From assembly GCA_025449735.1 (NCBI GenBank), contig JANWIV010000003.1, positions 186,001 to 250,000 on the forward strand: a stretch of 64,000 bases of DNA, in the 5' to 3' direction. Below the pieces are notes generated by a model. The model was not told the DNA's origin, ran no database searches, and saw only the letters and a program-made list of their open reading frames with translations. Each line of letters starts with the position of its first letter. Within the stretch, counting starts at the first letter, position 1. This document shows, one piece after another, positions 27,091-34,739 of the stretch. This DNA is from Candidatus Microgenomates bacterium (GTDB lineage Bacteria > Patescibacteriota > Microgenomatia > UBA1406 > HO2-37-13b). The position numbers were made by a program, and so were the translations under genes.

Positions 27091-28353
27091 TTAGTTCTTT
27101 ATTTCTCTTTTCCCCGTCACCAATTGGGGAATTAAAAGATCACGGGTTTTGATCAATATATCGATTTGTTTTACAAGCTTATCAACCTCATTAATCGCCG
27201 GTTCACATAATTTAGCAAACTCTATCAGTGATTTATGGTCGGGTATAATTGCATCATATTCCAAAATTGCAGTTGGTTTGAGATGAAGGACATTTGCCCC
27301 ATTAGCTTTTTGTTTCGTTGTTTCAGTAAATCGATAACTTGATAGTATCTTGTACAAAAAACTATTAGGTAATACATCAGAATTTATTTTTACAACATCC
27401 GCTGAAAATGTAACTTGTCCGTTGATTTCTGGTACACGTGCTGGTCTTGCAATCACAGCCCGATCAGTTGTCATGTCAGTGACTGCCACTACAATATCTC
27501 CAGCTTCAAGCGATTGATTGCTATTAATTGTTCCTGAAAAATATTTCACACCGTCAAATCGAAAACCACCTCCACGATTAAAACTTTTAAGATTTACCAT
27601 ATAATAATCACCGATAAAATCATTAATATCTTCGCTGGAATACGAACGTCCACGAATAATATTTGCGACTTCGGAAAGTTTTTTCACTTTCCACCCCTCT
27701 GGAATCTTGTCATATTTAGTACCACTATCAACCATCTTTACTTTTTCATGCCCTGGAAATTTGAATTTTACAAACCATTCTGTGTAAAGCAGTTGCGCCA
27801 TTTCCTCAAGCGTTTTAATTCGCTTTTCGTTATTTTCAATTAGGTCGTCATAAGTAGAAAGAGCAGATGCAATACGAATTTGAATTTGTGGATCGGGTAA
27901 ATCTACAAGAGTATTTTCAATCAATGGTAAACGTAAGTTGCTGACTGTAGATCCAGACCCATCTGAACGTTTGAACTGCCTTTGAACTGAAGGAGATATA
28001 AGTTGGTATAAAAGAAACTTTGCATCAATTTTTTTTGGTTGAATTAAAACTACTCGTTGACCAAGACACAATTTTTCTTCATTGTTTACATAGCCAACTT
28101 GACCAATAGGAGCTTCACGTGAAAGGATACTATCTCCTACTTTTGGAACCGCTCTTTTTGTACGATAAACGTAATTATCATAGTTTGTATAACTTGCTTT
28201 TTCTTTAATGATTCTACCGTTAGAAAGATTATAATTTCTAACAACAAAATAACCAACGTCTGTCCAACTTGGTGTGGAGTGTGGGCAGTCAACTATTTTC
28301 GCAATCTCACCTAACTTTACTTTCTGCCAATTATTTATTATCAGATTTTGCAT
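27091..28353 (-). CDS. hsdS: Type I restriction enzyme specificity subunit (HsdS)
   Basis: 420 residues with two target-recognition domains, each followed by a conserved helical spacer: NNWQKVKLGEIAKIVDCPHS at the start and a second TRD opening IPEGWKVKKLSEVANIIRGR near residue 215. The segments LPLIENTLVDLPDPQIQIRI and IPDHKSLIEFAKLCEPAINE are the paired connector helices. It fixes the DNA sequence methylated and protected by HsdM. It is three bases after a small zinc-ribbon gene. The HsdR gene is two genes downstream. Confidence 0.94.
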   Translation of the reverse strand: MQNLIINNWQKVKLGEIAKIVDCPHSTPSWTDVGYFVVRNYNLSNGRIIKEKASYTNYDNYVYRTKRAVPKVGDSILSREAPIGQVGYVNNEEKLCLGQRVVLIQPKKIDAKFLLYQLISPSVQRQFKRSDGSGSTVSNLRLPLIENTLVDLPDPQIQIRIASALSTYDDLIENNEKRIKTLEEMAQLLYTEWFVKFKFPGHEKVKMVDSGTKYDKIPEGWKVKKLSEVANIIRGRSYSSEDINDFIGDYYMVNLKSFNRGGGFRFDGVKYFSGTINSNQSLEAGDIVVAVTDMTTDRAVIARPARVPEINGQVTFSADVVKINSDVLPNSFLYKILSSYRFTETTKQKANGANVLHLKPTAILEYDAIIPDHKSLIEFAKLCEPAINEVDKLVKQIDILIKTRDLLIPQLVTGKREIKN

Positions 28354-28356
28354 ATG

Positions 28357-28812
28357 TTATCTTTCTGCCTTAATATTTACAACTTGGTTATATTGATTAA
28401 TAAAAATGTCGAATTTGATCATGGTTTGTGGTTCTTTGGTTAATATTTCAATGATTACCTTGAGAATCAGAATGTAAGTCAGGATTCTTTTTGGAGAATT
28501 TGGCAACCATTTCTTTAAGTCGCTGAATTTTGAGGAAGTCTTTATTTCGGTTAAATCATTTTGCTGCTTTGCTTTTTCTAGCGCCTCAAGTAGCTCCTCT
28601 GCTCTTTTAAGTGGATTGTCTGATTGCTCTAAAACCTTGATAACTCCCTCGACCGTTCCTTTAAATGTGCCGTCTGGAATATTTTCAAAAGAACCACAGA
28701 ACGGACATATAGATTTATTACCTACCAAAGTTATACTCGCTCCAGAGCCAATATTTAGTCCTGAAGAAAAACTTCTAAAACAAGTTTTGCACTGCATCAT
28801 TAATAAAGCCAT
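28357..28812 (-). CDS. Small zinc-ribbon protein in the restriction operon
   Basis: 151 residues. MMQCKTCFRSF and later KSICPFCGSFENIP form two CxxC pairs, a zinc ribbon. Then a helical region (GTVEGVIKVLEQSDNPLKRAEELLEALEKAKQQ) and a hydrophobic C-terminal segment. It ends three bases before hsdS. Zinc-ribbon proteins of this size sometimes accompany type I systems, but I know no tested function. Confidence 0.5.
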   Translation of the reverse strand: MALLMMQCKTCFRSFSSGLNIGSGASITLVGNKSICPFCGSFENIPDGTFKGTVEGVIKVLEQSDNPLKRAEELLEALEKAKQQNDLTEIKTSSKFSDLKKWLPNSPKRILTYILILKVIIEILTKEPQTMIKFDIFINQYNQVVNIKAER

Positions 28813-28943
28813 ATTTTATTCTTTCATTTTCTTGATCTAAAAAAAATTTTAACAGTCCGGAAATTCCTAATAACTGAATTTTTATTTCGTCAAATAATCT
28901 TTTCCTGGTCTTCTTTGATTTTTACTTTCTGAAAAGTTGTCAT
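28775..28943 (-). pseudogene. Small gene with a +1 frameshift, between the Fic and zinc-ribbon genes
   Basis: A start ATG at 28941-28943 lies three bases after the Fic stop and opens MTTFQKVKIKEDQEKII, then TGA at 28890-28892. In the +1 frame, the sequence continues without interruption as DEIKIQLLGISGLLKFFLDQ and on to a TAG at 28775-28777 inside the next gene. Together they give a plausible 55-residue helical protein. The shift point reads ATT TGA C, which resembles the prfB-type programmed +1 site but lacks the usual CTT. It could be a true frameshift mutation, a sequencing error or programmed. I treat it as a broken gene. Confidence 0.45.
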
Positions 28944-28946
28944 AAT

Positions 28947-30089
28947 TTATTTTCTAAATAGCGTCACGTAATCCTTCATTTCAAACAACCTGTTTCTGGA
29001 ATAACCAGTTTTCTCCTGTAGAATTCCTAGCCTCGTGAGATCGGCAACAAGATCGCTTCCTGCTTTAAAACTGATACTCAAAACTTCACTCACGCTATTT
29101 ACACTCACAATTGGCTGTGAGAATAGATGTAAAAGTAATTGCCTCGCTCTTGGAACTTTTCTTCCTAAGGTTGCGATTTTATTATCATATTGCTCACGAA
29201 GCGTAATAATATTTTCGAATTTTTGTTTTCCTTTATTGCTCGTCATGACAACCCCTTCAAGGAAAAATCGTATCCACCCCTCAAGATTATCTTTCTGTCG
29301 AACTTCATCAAGCATTTCATAATATGATTGGCGATATTCTTCAAAATAGTCTGAAATATACAATACTGGCTTACTCAGAAATCCGCGCTCTATGAGTTGC
29401 AAAGCAATAAGCAATCGACCAATACGACCATTTCCATCAAGAAATGGATGAATCGTTTCAAATTGATAATGCATGATCGCTATTTTTATCAAAACCGGAA
29501 TATTTAATGAAGAATTATGCCAAAATCTTTCCCAATCAGAAAGTAATTCTGCAACTTTTTCGTGGTGTGGTGGTACAAAGTGGGCTGTACGAATAGAAGA
29601 ACCCCCGATCCAGTTTTGACTTGTGCGAATCTCTCCAGGCATTTTATGCTTACCTCTTACGCTTACAAGAAGTCTCGCATGTGTTTCTTTTATGAGTCGT
29701 ACTGAAACTGGTAATGTCTTTTGCTCTTCAACCGACCAGTTCATGGCGTTGATATAGTTTTTAACCTCTCTCCAATCATCTCGTCGTTCTGGATCAATTT
29801 CATCTTCCGGAAGCAATACTTCATCTATTTCTGTACGGGTGCCTTCGATACGAGACGAGCTTACCGCTTCGGATTTAACATGCATTTGAATGAAATAATC
29901 AATATCAGGGACTAATCGCGAATATGCGTTTAATTCGCCCAATAAACGAGTAGCCTCTTCAAGAAGAATGATTGTAGACTGATCACTAGCTATAAATGGT
30001 CTGTTAATAGGAGAGGGTAGGAAACTTTTATATTCAGTCTCCTTGCCTGCATACATTGTTTGGTATGTTCCCGCAGTAAAGTTTTTCAT
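28947..30089 (-). CDS. Fic family protein (DUF4172-like N-terminus)
   Basis: 380 residues with the Fic active site HPFLDGNGRIGRLL (AMP or nucleotide transfer) and an N-terminal domain beginning with SFLPSPINRPFI. The segment VSSSRIEGTRTEIDE holds the inhibitory (S/T)xxxE(G/N) motif (SSRIEG), indicating autoinhibition as in class II Fic proteins. A C-terminal wHTH-like tail (VNSVSEVLSISFKAGSDLVADLTRLGILQEK) follows. It is placed between hsdM and hsdS and has its own promoter. It may regulate or protect the restriction enzyme (inference). Confidence 0.88.
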   Translation of the reverse strand: MKNFTAGTYQTMYAGKETEYKSFLPSPINRPFIASDQSTIILLEEATRLLGELNAYSRLVPDIDYFIQMHVKSEAVSSSRIEGTRTEIDEVLLPEDEIDPERRDDWREVKNYINAMNWSVEEQKTLPVSVRLIKETHARLLVSVRGKHKMPGEIRTSQNWIGGSSIRTAHFVPPHHEKVAELLSDWERFWHNSSLNIPVLIKIAIMHYQFETIHPFLDGNGRIGRLLIALQLIERGFLSKPVLYISDYFEEYRQSYYEMLDEVRQKDNLEGWIRFFLEGVVMTSNKGKQKFENIITLREQYDNKIATLGRKVPRARQLLLHLFSQPIVSVNSVSEVLSISFKAGSDLVADLTRLGILQEKTGYSRNRLFEMKDYVTLFRK

Positions 30090-30095
30090 ACAGTA

Positions 30096-30124
30096 AATAT
30101 ACCATATTATATTATACTTTGCAA
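30096..30124 (-). promoter_or_regulatory. Promoter giving a leaderless Fic mRNA
   Basis: On the minus strand TTGCAA (30119-30124) and TATATT (30096-30101) are separated by 17 bases. The -10 ends six bases before the ATG at 30089, so transcription would start at or next to the start codon. No Shine-Dalgarno is present. It permits the Fic gene to be expressed independently of hsdM. Confidence 0.55.
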
Positions 30125-30146
30125 GTGTAAAGTAAAATAAGTAATT

Positions 30147-31736
30147 CTATATGATAGTTTTCCAATCATCTTTGATTTTCCTTTCCAAATTGTGTGCTTC
30201 TGTTGTGAGTAATGTGAAATCACCCATAAGCTCTTTCATACGCGCATCAAAATCAACGCCACTCATTTCTTTTTCTACTATTTCTACATAGCGCCCCGGA
30301 TTAAGAGAGTAGTCATTAGTCCGAACTTCTTCAAGAGTTGCCACTTTGCATCTTCCTTTGATATCCTGATATTTCTCTTCGCCTTTTTCTTCACGATATC
30401 TTCGAACGATGGAGGCAATTTCTTGAATTTGCTCATCTGTCCACTCGCTATGGGCGCGATCAATGGGAGTGAAAACGTCTTGAGCGTTAATAAAAAGTGT
30501 TGTGTTTTGTCTGGCAGTGCCATTTTTACGCTTATCAAAAAACCATAAGGTGCAAGAGAGTGTAGCATTCATAAACATATTGGTACCGACAGAAATAATC
30601 ACATCTACCATTCCCGCATCAATCATTTTTTTGCGGATCTCTTTTTCAGCATTTCCGGCATCACTGGCTGAATTTGCCATAACAAAACCGGCGCGACCTT
30701 GCGGATTTAGGGCACTTGCAAACATTTGCATCCACAGATAATTGGCATTTGAAATTTCGCCTTTACCAGTGATAGGAAGTCCAAGATAGTAGCGTGGATC
30801 GCCCTTTATCTTTGCTGGATCAATCACGATTTGCTTATTTTTATCTTTCCCTTTTACATTAAAGGGTGGATTGGCAAGTACGAAATCAAAAGCGCCGACA
30901 CTGTTAAACGCATCAGTATAAAAAGAATTAACTTCGGCAATTTTGCCAGACAAGCCGTGAATTGCGAGGTTCATTTTGGCAGTACGGATATTACTCGTTC
31001 CTTTTTCTTGACCATACAAGGCGATTTCATTCATTATCTTGTCTGTATAAGAGTGTGCCTTTACAAAGTTTGCAGATTGTACAAACATTCCACCGCTTCC
31101 GCAGGCTGGATCAAAAATTTTACCGTGATACGGCTCAATGACTTCTACCAACAACTTAACAATAGATTGTGGCGTAAAAAACTCTCCTCCTTTTGCCCCT
31201 TCTGAACGTGCAAATTCACCTAGAAAGTATTCGTAAATCTCTCCAAACGCATCGCCTTCAATATCGTCAGGGATTTGGTTAAAGTTTTTTAGAAGTGTGA
31301 TCAGTATTTGGCTATTTTCACCAGGGGTTCTGTGCAATGACTCGTAATCTCTTGGGAGCACACCGGCTAGGTCAGTATTTTCAGCTTCGATAGCTTTCAT
31401 AGCCTCGTTAATAGCTTTACCAATATTTTCACTCCCCGGAAGACTCATGAGATATGAATACGTGGCTATCTCAGGCAAAAACAGCACGCCTTTTGATTTG
31501 TAGTGATCTGGTGTAAGTGGAGCCTGTCTGTGGCCACTTGTTGAGTACTGCGTTCCGGACCGATCAGCGACAATGTCCACTTGCACTTTTTTAAATCGAA
31601 CATCAGCAAATTTTAAGAATATCAAGCCTAATATCGGCTCAGAAATCTCATTGAGTTTAAGACCTGAGTTTGCTCGAAGTTGTACTGCAGCCGACCAAAG
31701 TCTTTCATGGAGCTGTTTACGATTGTTGGTTGTCAT
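30147..31736 (-). CDS. hsdM: Type I restriction enzyme modification subunit (HsdM)
   Basis: 529 residues: an N-terminal helical domain (LWSAAVQLRANSGLKLNEIS) and an N6-adenine methyltransferase with the SAM motif IFDPACGSGGMFVQS and the catalytic NPPF in DFVLANPPFNVKG. It methylates the host DNA in complex with HsdS. It heads the restriction operon (hsdM, Fic, small genes, hsdS, nuclease, hsdR, all on the minus strand). The 143-base upstream region shows no convincing Shine-Dalgarno. Confidence 0.96.
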   Translation of the reverse strand: MTTNNRKQLHERLWSAAVQLRANSGLKLNEISEPILGLIFLKFADVRFKKVQVDIVADRSGTQYSTSGHRQAPLTPDHYKSKGVLFLPEIATYSYLMSLPGSENIGKAINEAMKAIEAENTDLAGVLPRDYESLHRTPGENSQILITLLKNFNQIPDDIEGDAFGEIYEYFLGEFARSEGAKGGEFFTPQSIVKLLVEVIEPYHGKIFDPACGSGGMFVQSANFVKAHSYTDKIMNEIALYGQEKGTSNIRTAKMNLAIHGLSGKIAEVNSFYTDAFNSVGAFDFVLANPPFNVKGKDKNKQIVIDPAKIKGDPRYYLGLPITGKGEISNANYLWMQMFASALNPQGRAGFVMANSASDAGNAEKEIRKKMIDAGMVDVIISVGTNMFMNATLSCTLWFFDKRKNGTARQNTTLFINAQDVFTPIDRAHSEWTDEQIQEIASIVRRYREEKGEEKYQDIKGRCKVATLEEVRTNDYSLNPGRYVEIVEKEMSGVDFDARMKELMGDFTLLTTEAHNLERKIKDDWKTII

Positions 31737-31880
31737 AATTTTAATTTCATTAAAATAGCCCCTAAATGTGATTTGTTTCGGGTAGTGCTATACCTCTATT
31801 TTACCAGATTTTACCTTCAAAACAGGATGTGAACATGCATAATTTACTTTCCTACGGAAAGTCGAGAATTTACATTTTCA

Positions 31881-32633
31881 CTAATCTTCAAATTCGACTT
31901 CTTCTCCAATATTTCCAATTTTCATCTCATCATAGCTTGTGACATGTATTGTCACGTTTTCTCCTCCACCCTCTTCATTAACAAATTGTCTCGCAAATCG
32001 TTTGACAAAGTGGCTCGTTATGTTATTTGGACAAATAAATATCAATGTGCCATGCAGCTCTTCACTTTGATGGAATTCAATATATCTTTTAATCTTCCCG
32101 CGTATGGCGTATCTTGGCATATTCTCACGGAACAGTTCACACATGTAGATGTGTTTCGTTTTATTTTTATGAATGACGTAGGCAAAACTGGCTGCAAGCT
32201 CTTGGGCAATGCTATTTTCTGTATAGCCTGAGGGTGTAAAGAATTGAAACTCGGTAGAATTTTCTTTGGATTTTTCCTGTAAGGCAAAAAATATATCAGC
32301 GATAAGGAGGCAGGTGTCTATGAATGTTTCTGACCTTCGATTCTCTTGATATAATTTCCTCAGATATCGATTGTTACATTCTTCTTGTGTTTTAAGAAAC
32401 CGGATTCCATTTAAGGATATGTAATATTTTGCCGGTATCGTCATGCCGTGGAATGTCTTTTCGTATATTCGTGTTGTATATTCTTTTTCAGTTAAGTCTT
32501 TGAGCCAGATATTGATTGTTTTGTGATGTTTGTGATTGAGTAGTTTTTGGATTTGGATACGGTTTAGGAATCTGAATTTATATAAGAGTAAGAGTAATTC
32601 TTTTTGTTTGTTGGTTATGTATGGTAGTGTCAT
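31881..32633 (-). CDS. Replication-relaxation family protein
   Basis: 250 residues: an N-terminal winged helix (TNKQKELLLLLYKFRFLNRIQIQKLL and LNHKHHKTINIWLKDLTEKEY), then a nuclease-like alpha/beta domain including HIYMCELFREN and IKRYIEFHQSEELHG. This is the pattern of PF13814 proteins carried by plasmids and integrative elements, where they act in replication or DNA relaxation. The gene is divergent from no other gene; it lies between hsdM and the DGR on the minus strand. The upstream region has a hairpin near its ribosome-binding site. Confidence 0.7.
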   Translation of the reverse strand: MTLPYITNKQKELLLLLYKFRFLNRIQIQKLLNHKHHKTINIWLKDLTEKEYTTRIYEKTFHGMTIPAKYYISLNGIRFLKTQEECNNRYLRKLYQENRRSETFIDTCLLIADIFFALQEKSKENSTEFQFFTPSGYTENSIAQELAASFAYVIHKNKTKHIYMCELFRENMPRYAIRGKIKRYIEFHQSEELHGTLIFICPNNITSHFVKRFARQFVNEEGGGENVTIHVTSYDEMKIGNIGEEVEFED

Positions 32634-32656
32634 ATGTATAGTAAACCCTCCTCTTA

Positions 32657-32677
32657 TCCTCCCTCTTTTAGGGAGGA
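32657..32677 (-). promoter_or_regulatory. Hairpin upstream of the replication-relaxation gene
   Basis: A perfect 8-bp stem, TCCTCCCT / AGGGAGGA, with a 5-base loop, lies just upstream (on the minus strand) of the ribosome-binding sequence AGGAGGG (32646-32652). The CCTCCCT arm could also pair with that ribosome-binding site, giving two exclusive structures. This suggests translational control, but it is only a sequence observation. Confidence 0.4.
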
Positions 32678-32819
32678 AGCTTTTAGTTCTTCCCTATATC
32701 CATAGGGATAGAGAGACTGCATTAAACACGAATTAGACTGTTATATAGCTCTATATTATACCATACTTACCGCAACGAGCTGCGGTAATTCATACCATAT
32801 CAATCAGCAAGTTAACTCT

Positions 32820-33866
32820 CTAGACACTGGAAGATTTATCGGAAGTATTTGAATGTAAAAAGTACAGATGGTTCTTCAAACGTTGCTTTAATTTAAAACT
32901 ATTTGCATGTTTTAAATAACCAAAATATGACTGAAGGCTTTGGTTAAATGAATCATAAGAAATGTAGTCACGAGTAAGTTCTTCCATCTTCTTATCTAGC
33001 TTTTGGAAGAGACGTTTTTTTGTTTTAGTCCGTGGCAAAATGTAATGAGGTAAAATAACATAACCAAGAAAATCAATACCCCAAGAAAACTTTCGTATGA
33101 GAATTTTTCTAGGATGTAGCTTGATCTTTAATTGTTGCTGTAAAAAACCGTCCACTTTCTCAATCAAAGAATCCAGTAGCTTTTCATCTTGGCTCACAAT
33201 AATAAAATCATCACAGTATCTAATGTAATGTCTGATATGAAGTTCATGTTTTATGAATTGATCAAGCTCATTTAAATAGACATTAGCAAATAATTGACTG
33301 GTAAGATTCCCTAGCGGCAACCCCCTTGGAAAACTATCCAAAACTTTTTTAATGAGGAAAATGGTTCTTTCATCTTGAATTGTTTTGTTAATTATCGAAA
33401 GGAGAATATCTTTATCAACTGAGGCAAAGTACTTGCTTACATCACATTTAAGCACATACGTATCTTGAGAGTAATTTTTACTCGATTTTTTTAAGAATAC
33501 TTGTAGTCTCTTTACTGCTTTATGGGTTCCTTTATCATTTCTACATGAATATGAGTCGAAAATAAATGTAGGATCAAAAATTGGATATAGAGATGAATAG
33601 ATGGCTTGATGTACGAGACGATCTTTAACCGTTGCCTTATGAATATGACGCTGCTTTGGATCATTGACATAAAATGGGATGTAGTCATCGTGGGTATAAA
33701 TACTCTTTTTAAGAGAGGTGTGGAGATCAAAAATATTATCCTCAAGGTGATAGTTAAATATCTGAACATCCTTTCTTTTCTTTTTTCCTAGTTGAAACCT
33801 TTCCCACGCCCTAAACAGACTTTCAACTGCTATAATACCTTCATAAGAAATTACTTTTGTACTCAT
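32820..33866 (-). CDS. Diversity-generating retroelement reverse transcriptase
   Basis: 348 residues of the DGR reverse transcriptase clade. The catalytic motifs are LKCDVSKYFASVD (D142) and IRYCDDFIIVS (YCDD at 217-220). Motif 4 is GLPLGNLTSQL (182-192), with the S-Q that distinguishes DGR RTs from group II intron RTs (S-P). It copies the template repeat with adenine mutagenesis. There is no maturase domain. Its ATG abuts that of avd (CAT-ATG at 33864-33869), on the opposite strand. Template repeat, variable repeat and RT all read on the minus strand. Confidence 0.95.
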   Translation of the reverse strand: MSTKVISYEGIIAVESLFRAWERFQLGKKKRKDVQIFNYHLEDNIFDLHTSLKKSIYTHDDYIPFYVNDPKQRHIHKATVKDRLVHQAIYSSLYPIFDPTFIFDSYSCRNDKGTHKAVKRLQVFLKKSSKNYSQDTYVLKCDVSKYFASVDKDILLSIINKTIQDERTIFLIKKVLDSFPRGLPLGNLTSQLFANVYLNELDQFIKHELHIRHYIRYCDDFIIVSQDEKLLDSLIEKVDGFLQQQLKIKLHPRKILIRKFSWGIDFLGYVILPHYILPRTKTKKRLFQKLDKKMEELTRDYISYDSFNQSLQSYFGYLKHANSFKLKQRLKNHLYFLHSNTSDKSSSV

Positions 33867-33897
33867 ATGTCAAATAATCAAACATTTAAAAAAGGGC

Positions 33898-33922
33898 CAC
33901 ACACACACACACACACACACAC
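33898..33922. repeat. (CA)12 microsatellite in the avd 5' coding region
   Basis: Twelve CA dinucleotides followed by one extra C. The repeat lies within the N-terminal codons of avd and 32-56 bases upstream of the RT start codon on the other strand, so it also overlaps the region expected to hold the RT promoter. With 12 units the avd ATG is 55 bases before its frame (55 mod 3 = 1). Thirteen or ten units would restore the frame. Dinucleotide tracts of this length are rare in such genomes and mutate by slippage. Confidence 0.85.
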
Positions 33923-34260
33923 CTATAGTAAATACCGGTGGTTGGAATCAACTCGATATTCCTGTCTTTTCAAAAACATATGAATTTTACAAACTCTTAT
34001 ATCAATATCTTCGTCTTTTTCCTAAAAAGGACCGATATACATTGGGACAAAAAATTGACACTCTCGCCCTTAATCTCATAGAACTCGTTATTATAGCGGG
34101 TACAAGTTCTAAAGAAAAGAAGCTGCCATATATTGAAAAAGCAAATACTTCTGTCGATCTTCTTAAACTTCTCCTTCGACTTGCAAAAGATATTGAAGCA
34201 TTAGATGGTAAGAAATACGTTGCTCTCCAGCAAGATTTACAAGAAATTGGAAGAATGCTA

Positions 34261-34285
34261 GGAGGATGGAAAAAATCCATCCTCC
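34261..34285. other. Perfect 10-bp hairpin next to the template repeat
   Basis: GGAGGATGGA / TCCATCCTCC with an AAAAA loop (34261-34285). On the plus strand it encodes the end of avd; on the minus strand it lies 24 bases after the template repeat, in the spacer of the template RNA between TR and RT. Known DGR template RNAs rely on structures just 3' of TR to prime cDNA synthesis, so this hairpin is a candidate. The loop-downstream sequence is not T-rich, so it is not a typical terminator. Confidence 0.55.
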
Positions 34286-34309
34286 CTTCTCTTTAGAGCA
34301 AGATACTAT

Positions 34310-34426
34310 CTCGAAACGGCCACCTATATTGTCATTGCGATTGTCTGGATTCCAATTCGAATTGGCATTGAGGTTGCCATCCGTATTGAAGTTCGCATTG
34401 AGAACTCTGCCATCGTTGCGAGAACC
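34310..34426 (-). repeat. DGR template repeat (TR)
   Basis: 117 bp, aligned without gaps to the variable repeat at 34752-34868. Read on the minus strand it gives G-S-R-N-D-G-R-V-L-N-A-N-F-N-T-D-G-N-L-N and onward, with twelve Asn (AAY) codons. It has 35 adenines (T on the plus strand); 23 of them differ in VR and nothing else differs. The codon periodicity is the hallmark of a DGR template. It does not encode a protein of its own. Confidence 0.96.
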
Positions 34427-34739
34427 CCCTCAACGTTTCGTGCGCCTGATACCGTAAACACTCACCACAGCTTGATTCCTCTCGCTGTTGAATTTTATTT
34501 GTCCCGACTAAGTCGAGAACAAGCACCAAGCACGGAGTGTCTTGCTTTTCTCGTGTACGCTTTTTGAGATCTAAATGATTTCAAAAACTCTGACACGTTA
34601 TTTGAAAAACAATAATTTCGGTGTCTCTCTGTCACTAAAGACAGATAGAATCATTTACCTACTTTCATGGTGAATGATAACAAAAAAAACGCGAAGTTCA
34701 AAAGAAAAAAGGAAGAACAAAGAATTCAAAGATCTAAGC
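34427..34739. other. Spacer between template repeat and target gene
   Basis: About 310 bases without a supported gene. It contains a 6-bp hairpin TCTGTC/GACAGA with a 6-base loop (34628-34645) about 107 bases downstream (in sense) of the VR end, and A-rich runs. DGR homing often needs a hairpin downstream of VR, but known ones are usually closer. The rest is AT-rich with no clear promoter. Confidence 0.5.

Larger units (their letters stand above)
33867..34296 (+). pseudogene. avd: Avd-like four-helix DGR accessory gene, out of frame at a CA tract
   Basis: Avd forms a pentameric four-helix bundle that binds the DGR template RNA and RT. The C-terminal two-thirds (from TTG 34042: GQKIDTLALNLIELVIIAG...LGGWKKSILPSL) and upstream DIPVFSKTYEFYKLLYQYLR through FPKKDRYTLG match this bundle. 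The start ATG at 33867 opens MSNNQTFKKG and enters (CA)12, after which it is in the wrong frame and stops at 33981-33983. The total length is about 143 residues if joined. The gene is on the strand opposite to the RT, which is unusual. It may be a phase-off state or an assembly error. Confidence 0.75.

Noticed and set aside
34002-34280. 92-codon minus-strand open frame opposite avd
   Set aside because: Antisense shadow; the plus strand encodes the recognisable four-helix bundle.
34332-34529. 65-codon minus-strand open frame across the DGR template repeat
   Set aside because: It is in a different frame from the TR/VR codon frame; TR serves as RNA template, not as a coding gene.
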